64,000 nt of DNA, from assembly GCF_020616515.1 (NCBI RefSeq), contig NZ_CP085135.1:1178001-1242000 (forward strand), read 5' to 3'. Shown here piece by piece: positions 58,785 through 64,000 of the stretch. The position numbers and the translations under genes are program-made. The stretch comes from Mesorhizobium sp. PAMC28654 (lineage in GTDB: Bacteria; Pseudomonadota; Alphaproteobacteria; Rhizobiales; Rhizobiaceae). Within the stretch, counting starts at the first letter, position 1. The number at the start of each line of letters is the position of its first letter. Below the pieces are notes generated by a model. The model had not been told where the DNA came from. It saw only the letters and a program-made list of their open reading frames with translations, and did not search any database.

Positions 58785-59617
58785 TGGCACGTGCGGCCAC
58801 CCTGCTTCGCGACGACGCCGCGCTCCGGATGTCAGATAATGGCGACGGGCTCGCGGTCGTCTTCCAGCACGGCCTTGGCGGCGGCGAGGCGCAGGTCACC
58901 CAGACTTTCCCCGGCAACACAGGCTGCCGGCGCATCACGCTGGAATGCCGTGGGCACGGGGCGTCCACGCTTGGCAAAAGCCGCCCGTTTTCCTTCGACA
59001 TGTTCGCGGGCGATGTTCTTGCCGCAGCCAATCAGGCGGGGGTGGAACGGTTCGTCGCCGGCGGCATCTCCATGGGCGCGGCGATTGCCATGCGCCTTGC
59101 CTGCCGTCATCCGGATCGCGTGACCGGCCTCGTGCTCATAAGGCCGGCCTGGACCTTCGACAGCGCGCCAGCGAACATGCTGCCGATCGCCGAGGTCGCG
59201 GACCTCATCCTGGATCATGGACCAGAAAGGGCAAAAGCGGTCTTTGCGGAATCGCAAACGGCGGCCCGGTTCAGGCGGGAAGCGCCCGACAATCTCGTCT
59301 CGCTGCTGGGTTATTTCGACCGTCCCGATGCCGCGCAATTCGCCGAAGTCCTCGCCGATATCGCTGCCGACGGACCGGGCGTTTCCGCCAACGATGCCGC
59401 CGCACTCACCGTTCCGACGCTAATCATCGGCAACGCCCTGGATGCGGTGCATCCGCTGTCGGCCGCACACACGCTGGCCGCTGCCATTCCCGGCGCGGTG
59501 TTCGCCGAGGTGTCGTCCAAGTCACTCGACAGCGGCCGGCACTTTGCCGAGCTGCATACGCAAATCACATCGTTCCTACACGTCCACTTCAACATTCGGA
59601 GCCTTCTTCCGTCATGA
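58784..59617 (+). CDS. Alpha/beta hydrolase (operon member)
   Basis: 277 residues. Oxyanion HGLGG, nucleophile elbow GISMGAA, acid Asp in GNALDAVHP and His in SGRHFAEL form a complete triad. No signal peptide. In a sugar-oxidation operon a lactonase role is attractive, since Gfo/Idh enzymes can make lactones; esterase activity is equally possible. It overlaps the next gene by four bases. Confidence 0.88.
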   Translation: MARAATLLRDDAALRMSDNGDGLAVVFQHGLGGGEAQVTQTFPGNTGCRRITLECRGHGASTLGKSRPFSFDMFAGDVLAAANQAGVERFVAGGISMGAAIAMRLACRHPDRVTGLVLIRPAWTFDSAPANMLPIAEVADLILDHGPERAKAVFAESQTAARFRREAPDNLVSLLGYFDRPDAAQFAEVLADIAADGPGVSANDAAALTVPTLIIGNALDAVHPLSAAHTLAAAIPGAVFAEVSSKSLDSGRHFAELHTQITSFLHVHFNIRSLLPS

Positions 59618-60336
59618 CGACCAAATCCCTGTCCGGCCGCGCCGCCATCGCCGCCTTGCCGCGCAACCGGCTGCTCGGCGAATTTTCGCTGTGGTCAGCC
59701 GATCTCGCCAATATGGAGCGTGATCTCAACCGCATAGATCCCTTCGTCGACCTGCATCACATCGACGTCGCCGATGCCCGTTTCACGCCCGGCTTCCTGT
59801 TCTTTCCAGACCTGGTTGCGCGGATCGCCAAGCTCACCGCAAGGCCAATCCACGTGCATCTGATGGTCGAGGCGGAAATCGTCGAGGAACAGACGCGCCA
59901 GTTCATCGAAGCCGGCGCCGACCTTATCAGTGTCCATGCAGAGAACGCTGAAGCCGGCCTGCGCGCCGTGCGGCTGGCGCACGAGCTCGGCGCCGAGGCC
60001 GGCGTCGTGCTCAGGCTCGAAACGGCGGTTGCCGCGGTCACGCCTTTCCTGCCCGAGGTGGCTTTCGTGACACTTCTGGGCACCTCCATCGGCGTCAAGG
60101 GTCAAAGCCTTTCGGAGCAGGCCTGCCCTCGGCTGATCGAGGCACGCGCCTTGATGAAAAAGGCCGGACGCGAAGCCGACATTGTCCTGGCGGCGGATGG
60201 CGGCATCCGTCATGAAACCGTGCCGCGCCTGCGCGCAGCCGGTGCAGAGACCGTGGTGCTCGGTTCGCTGGCATTCGGCGACCCCGACCTTTCTGAGCGT
60301 ATGGCCTGGCTGCACGGGCTGAAGGTCGCTGCCTGA
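59614..60336 (+). CDS. Ribulose-phosphate 3-epimerase-family protein (AlsE-like role possible)
   Basis: 240 residues, a TIM barrel of the RPE family. All four metal ligands are seen: His and Asp in HIDVADARFTPG, His in HLMVE, Asp in AADGGI. The usual VNPGFGGQ phosphate loop is changed to LGTSIGVKGQ, so the substrate may not be ribulose 5-phosphate. RPE relatives paired with ROK kinases include AlsE of E. coli allose breakdown. ATG 59614 overlaps the previous stop by four bases; the long upstream frame is a shadow. Confidence 0.86.
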   Translation: MTTKSLSGRAAIAALPRNRLLGEFSLWSADLANMERDLNRIDPFVDLHHIDVADARFTPGFLFFPDLVARIAKLTARPIHVHLMVEAEIVEEQTRQFIEAGADLISVHAENAEAGLRAVRLAHELGAEAGVVLRLETAVAAVTPFLPEVAFVTLLGTSIGVKGQSLSEQACPRLIEARALMKKAGREADIVLAADGGIRHETVPRLRAAGAETVVLGSLAFGDPDLSERMAWLHGLKVAA

Positions 60337-61362
60337 TGGCAAACAAGGTCGCCCTCGCCTTTGATCTCGGCGGAACCGAGTTGCGCGGCGCGCTGGTCGA
60401 GAGTGGCGGCCGCGTCGTTGCCCATGCATCGGCGCCGACGATGGCGATCGCGGGATCGGAAGCCGTGATCGGCCAGATCATCACGCTGGCGGCCGACATT
60501 CTGGCACAGCGGCCGCAGACGGAGGTTGTTGGCATTGGCGTCGGCGCCCCGGGACCACTCGATCCCAAGGCCGGAATTGTCATCGCTCCGCCGACCCTGG
60601 CCGGCTGGCACGATGTGCCGCTGATCGACATTCTCGGCAAGCATTTCGGCCTGCCGGTGCGGCTCGAAAACGATGCCAACGCGGCAGCCCTTGGCGAATG
60701 GCGCTTCGGCGCCGGCCGTGGCACCGGATCGATGGTGTTCGTCACCGTATCCACCGGCATCGGCGGCGGCGTGGTTGCCGAAGGCCATATCTACCACGGG
60801 CGCCGCGGGCTCGCCGCCGAGATCGGCCACATGACGATCACCGGCGAAGGCGAGCGCTGTTTTTGTGGCGCCATAGGCTGCTTCGAGGCGGTTGCCTCGG
60901 GAACGGCATTGGGGCGACGCGCCACGGCACTGACGGCACCAGGAGACGGCTCGACGCTGAGGCGCCTTTCAGCCAATGGCGATGTTTCGGCCAAGCATGC
61001 CGTCGAGGCCGCGCGTGCCGGCGACGGGCGCGCGCTTGAATTGCTGGAGGCGGAAGCGAAGTGGCTGGGCATCGGTTTCACCAATCTGCTTCACCTCTAT
61101 TCGCCGGATCTGATCGTGATGGGCGGTGGCCTCGCCAACGGCTTCGACCTTCTGGCTCCCATGATCCGGACGACGGTCGAGCAACGGGCCATGCCCGCCT
61201 ATCGCGACGTACCGATCGTGCGGGCAGAGCTTGGCGCTCGCGCCGGACTGATCGGCGCGGCCAGCCTGATCCTCTGGGAGGGGGAAGCGGGCGCACCGCT
61301 CGCCATGACGCACGACGAAAACAACGATGGCACGCCCGAACGTGCCGACAGGGAGGCAAGCC

Positions 61363-61370
<8 letters not shown>
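60336..61370 (+). CDS. ROK-family sugar kinase
   Basis: 344 residues. ATP-binding start [13 protein letters not shown] (residues about 8-20), [12 protein letters not shown] with the catalytic Asp region, and the ROK zinc motif [15 protein letters not shown] preceded by EIGHM. There is no DNA-binding domain, so it is a kinase rather than a regulator. It probably phosphorylates the sugar or ketose made by the operon. It overlaps the RPE-like gene by one base and the ATPase gene by eight. Confidence 0.92.
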
Positions 61371-62454
<1,084 letters not shown>

Positions 62455-62796
62455 GCAGCGAGCCCACAACCCGCTTCACCCAAGCCGATGATTCAAGCCG
62501 ACGTGCTGCGTTGCAGCACATCAAAAACCGCTGCACACCATTTTAAATCTTGACGCGTGTTAAATTTTTCTGAAACATGCGGAAATGCTGGCAAGGCACT
62601 GGCCGGCGCTCTGGGAGGAGAAATGCCTGATATCAAGAGGCCCGAAGCGGGCTTGAAACCGGCAAGTCATATGACTGTCGCTGCCCTAACGACGGCCTGT
62701 CATCACTGGCTGGATTCGCGCCGCAACGTCCGGCGCAGGCCTTTCCTTTGCCTGAGACCGATCAACGAGACACAATCAACAACGGGAGGAAGAACT
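62455..62796 (+). promoter_or_regulatory. Duplicated promoter and relic leader frame before the CUT2 binding protein
   Basis: 342 bp. It contains the operator block (62525-62592), then GGGAGGAG and an ATG at 62623. The first 21 codons from that ATG (MPDIKRPEAGLKPASHMTVA...) align with the start of the CUT1 binding protein at 52937 (11 of 21 residues equal, one gap). The relic stays open and in frame into the real CUT2 binding-protein gene at 62797, so it may act as a leader. Confidence 0.75.
62525..62592. promoter_or_regulatory. Operator/promoter block of the CUT2 unit
   Basis: Second copy of the 68-bp block at 52831-52898. The core TTGACGCGTGTTAA (62550-62563) is a full match to the palindrome TTRACRCGYGTYAA, with CG at its centre as in LacI-family sites. 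Confidence 0.7.
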
Positions 62797-63786
62797 ATGC
62801 GCTTGTTCAATTGTCTGGCGGTGAGCGCCAGTCTGTTTGCGATGACGGCTTCAGGGCCGGCATTCGCCGAAGACGCAGCGAAAGTCGCGGCCATCGTCAA
62901 GGGGCTCGACAACCCGTTCTTCCAAACCATGCAGAAGGGTATCGAGGAGCAAGCCAAGGCCAACGGCGTCAATGTCACCGTACAGGCCGCCGCCAATATG
63001 GGCGACGCCACGGGACAGGCCGACCGCCTGACAGCCATGGCCATGCAGGATTTCGATTGCTACCTGGTCAATCCGATCAGCGTCTCCAACCTCGTCCAGG
63101 CGCTGGTGCCCGTCGCGCAGAAGAAGAAGCCGATCGTCAACATCGACAGCACCATCGACGCCTCGCAGGCCAAGGCCGCCGGCTTCGCCGTCTCGACCTA
63201 TATCGGCACCGACAATGTTGCCGCCGGTGCACTGGCCGGCGAAGAAATGCTGAAGCTGGTGCCGAAGGGCTCCAAGGTCGCTATCATTGCGGGCATCGTC
63301 GGCGATGTCGGCAGCAACGCTCGCATCAAGGGCTTCAAGCAGGCCGTTGAAGGCAAGCTCGAAGTCGTGGTGATGGTCAGCGCCGACTGGGATCGCGAGA
63401 AGGCACTGACCGCCGCCACTGACATCCTCGCCGCGCATCCGGACCTCACTGGATTCTTCGCCGCCAACGACATCATGGCGCTCGGCGTCGAACGCGCAGT
63501 GCGGACCTCCGGCAAGGACGTCAAGGTGATCGGCCTCGACGGCATCGTCGACGCACTGAAATCGATTGCCGCTGGCGAACTCTCCGCCACCGTCGCGCAA
63601 TATCCCTATGTCGTCGGCGCCATGGGCGTCGAGGCCTGCGCCGTGGCCGCCAAGGGCAAGGAATTGCCCGCCAACGTGCCGGCCCCGGTGCTGCTGATCA
63701 ACAAGGACAATGCGGACGCTTCATTGAAGAACTTTCCGCGTCCTGGCGGCGACTATCCCGATCCCTTCCGCGAGATGTTGAAGTGA
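62797..63786 (+). CDS. Sugar ABC transporter substrate-binding protein (CUT2, RbsB-like)
   Basis: 329 residues with a Sec signal peptide (LAVSASLFAMTASGPAFAED). The mature part is a Peripla_BP_4/LacI-like binding protein: VKGLDNPFFQTMQKGIEEQA, AMAMQDFDCYLVNPISVSNL, GIVGDVGSNARIKGFKQAVE, FFAANDIMALGVERAV. This type binds ribose, xylose, allose or similar monosaccharides. ATG 62797 has GGGAGGAAG upstream and begins a proper signal peptide, so I prefer it to the in-frame ATG at 62623. It is coupled to the permease gene by overlapping stop and start. Confidence 0.92.
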   Translation: MRLFNCLAVSASLFAMTASGPAFAEDAAKVAAIVKGLDNPFFQTMQKGIEEQAKANGVNVTVQAAANMGDATGQADRLTAMAMQDFDCYLVNPISVSNLVQALVPVAQKKKPIVNIDSTIDASQAKAAGFAVSTYIGTDNVAAGALAGEEMLKLVPKGSKVAIIAGIVGDVGSNARIKGFKQAVEGKLEVVVMVSADWDREKALTAATDILAAHPDLTGFFAANDIMALGVERAVRTSGKDVKVIGLDGIVDALKSIAAGELSATVAQYPYVVGAMGVEACAVAAKGKELPANVPAPVLLINKDNADASLKNFPRPGGDYPDPFREMLK

Positions 63787-64000
63787 GCACTCCTTCAGAT
63801 AACGCGCCCGCCGCCCATTCGGCGGGCGCGGAGGAGAGTCGTCCCTCCCTTGCGGCTCTCCTCCTCGATCCCTCCTTCTGGGCCGACTGGGCATCCGTCG
63901 TCGGCCTCGTTGGCCTCGTCATCGTGTTCGGCATTGCCCAGCCGGTCTTTCTCAGCGTCGCCAATCTGCAGGCGCTGTTGCTGGCAGCGGCGATCCTCGT
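63783..64000 (+). CDS. Sugar ABC transporter permease (CUT2, RbsC-like), 3' end outside window
   Basis: GTG 63783 overlaps the stop of the binding-protein gene (GTGA). The 72 visible codons give a polar N-terminus (STPSDNAPAAHSAGAEESRP), then WADWASVVGLVGLVIVFGIA and PVFLSVANLQALLLAAAIL, the typical first membrane segment and FLSxxNL motif of RbsC-type permeases. The ATPase of this transporter is expected beyond the window. Confidence 0.85.
   Translation, partial: MSTPSDNAPAAHSAGAEESRPSLAALLLDPSFWADWASVVGLVGLVIVFGIAQPVFLSVANLQALLLAAAIL

Noticed and set aside
58945..59613. N-terminal extension of the RPE-like frame by 223 codons
   Set aside because: It lies wholly within the alpha/beta hydrolase gene in another frame; the ATG at 59614 with stop-start overlap is the natural start.

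Overview
The window reads as chromosome of a high-GC alphaproteobacterium of the order Rhizobiales, most likely Mesorhizobium or a close relative (inference). The reasons are the tufB - tRNA-Trp - secE - nusG - rplKAJL - rpoBC linkage, adk inside the spc operon, two near-identical tuf genes, the Rhizobiales-type GCATGAT...ATCATGC intergenic palindrome, and large sugar ABC-transport clusters with Gfo/Idh/MocA dehydrogenases.

Layout. (1) 1-3746 is an accessory segment: the right end of an IS21-family element (istB plus terminal repeats), a CBS-CBS-BON protein, and a complete rarA. It ends abruptly inside a second, clearly different rarA, which is cut right after its Walker B motif (pseudogene 3681-4106). 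The segment therefore appears to have arrived by insertion or rearrangement into the resident rarA and to carry its own rarA. (2) 4158-24801 (minus strand) holds a DegP-like protease and then, read backwards, the whole alpha, spc, S10 and str operons: rplQ, rpoA, rpsK, rpsM, adk, secY, rplO, rpmD, rpsE ... rpsJ, tufA, fusA, rpsG, rpsL. (3) 25287-30414 is a small mixed region: a short acidic protein, a Cds1-like PLP enzyme, a GalDH-like dehydrogenase, a secreted-protein gene split by a 1239-bp IS3 element (the intact frame can be rebuilt exactly), and a DUF2975 membrane protein paired with an XRE regulator. (4) 30520-46832 (minus strand) is rpoC, rpoB, rplL, rplJ, rplA, rplK, nusG, secE, tRNA-Trp, a group II truncated haemoglobin, a tandem ClpP-like COG3904 protein, and tufB. 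(5) 47102-49245 holds a DMT transporter, a GlsB/YeaQ membrane protein, a YidB protein and tRNA-Gly.

(6) 49614-64000 is a carbohydrate regulon. A LacI-type regulator is followed by an HSL-type esterase and a Gfo/Idh dehydrogenase (both minus strand). Divergent from these is a tightly overlapping ten-gene operon: solute-binding protein, two permeases, TIM-barrel isomerase, Gfo/Idh dehydrogenase, second TIM-barrel isomerase, alpha/beta hydrolase, ribulose-phosphate-3-epimerase-like enzyme, ROK kinase and MalK-type ATPase. A second, ribose-type (CUT2) transporter starts at 62797 and runs off the window. The promoter regions of the two transporter units share a 68-bp block with the same palindrome TTRACRCGYGTYAA, and the second unit also carries a relic of the first 21 codons of the first unit's binding-protein gene. 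I infer that one LacI-type regulator controls both units and that the second acquired its promoter by duplication. The enzyme set suggests import of a glycoside or rare sugar, NAD(P)-dependent oxidation and epimerisation, hydrolysis, phosphorylation and 3-epimerisation into central metabolism. The actual sugar cannot be read from sequence.
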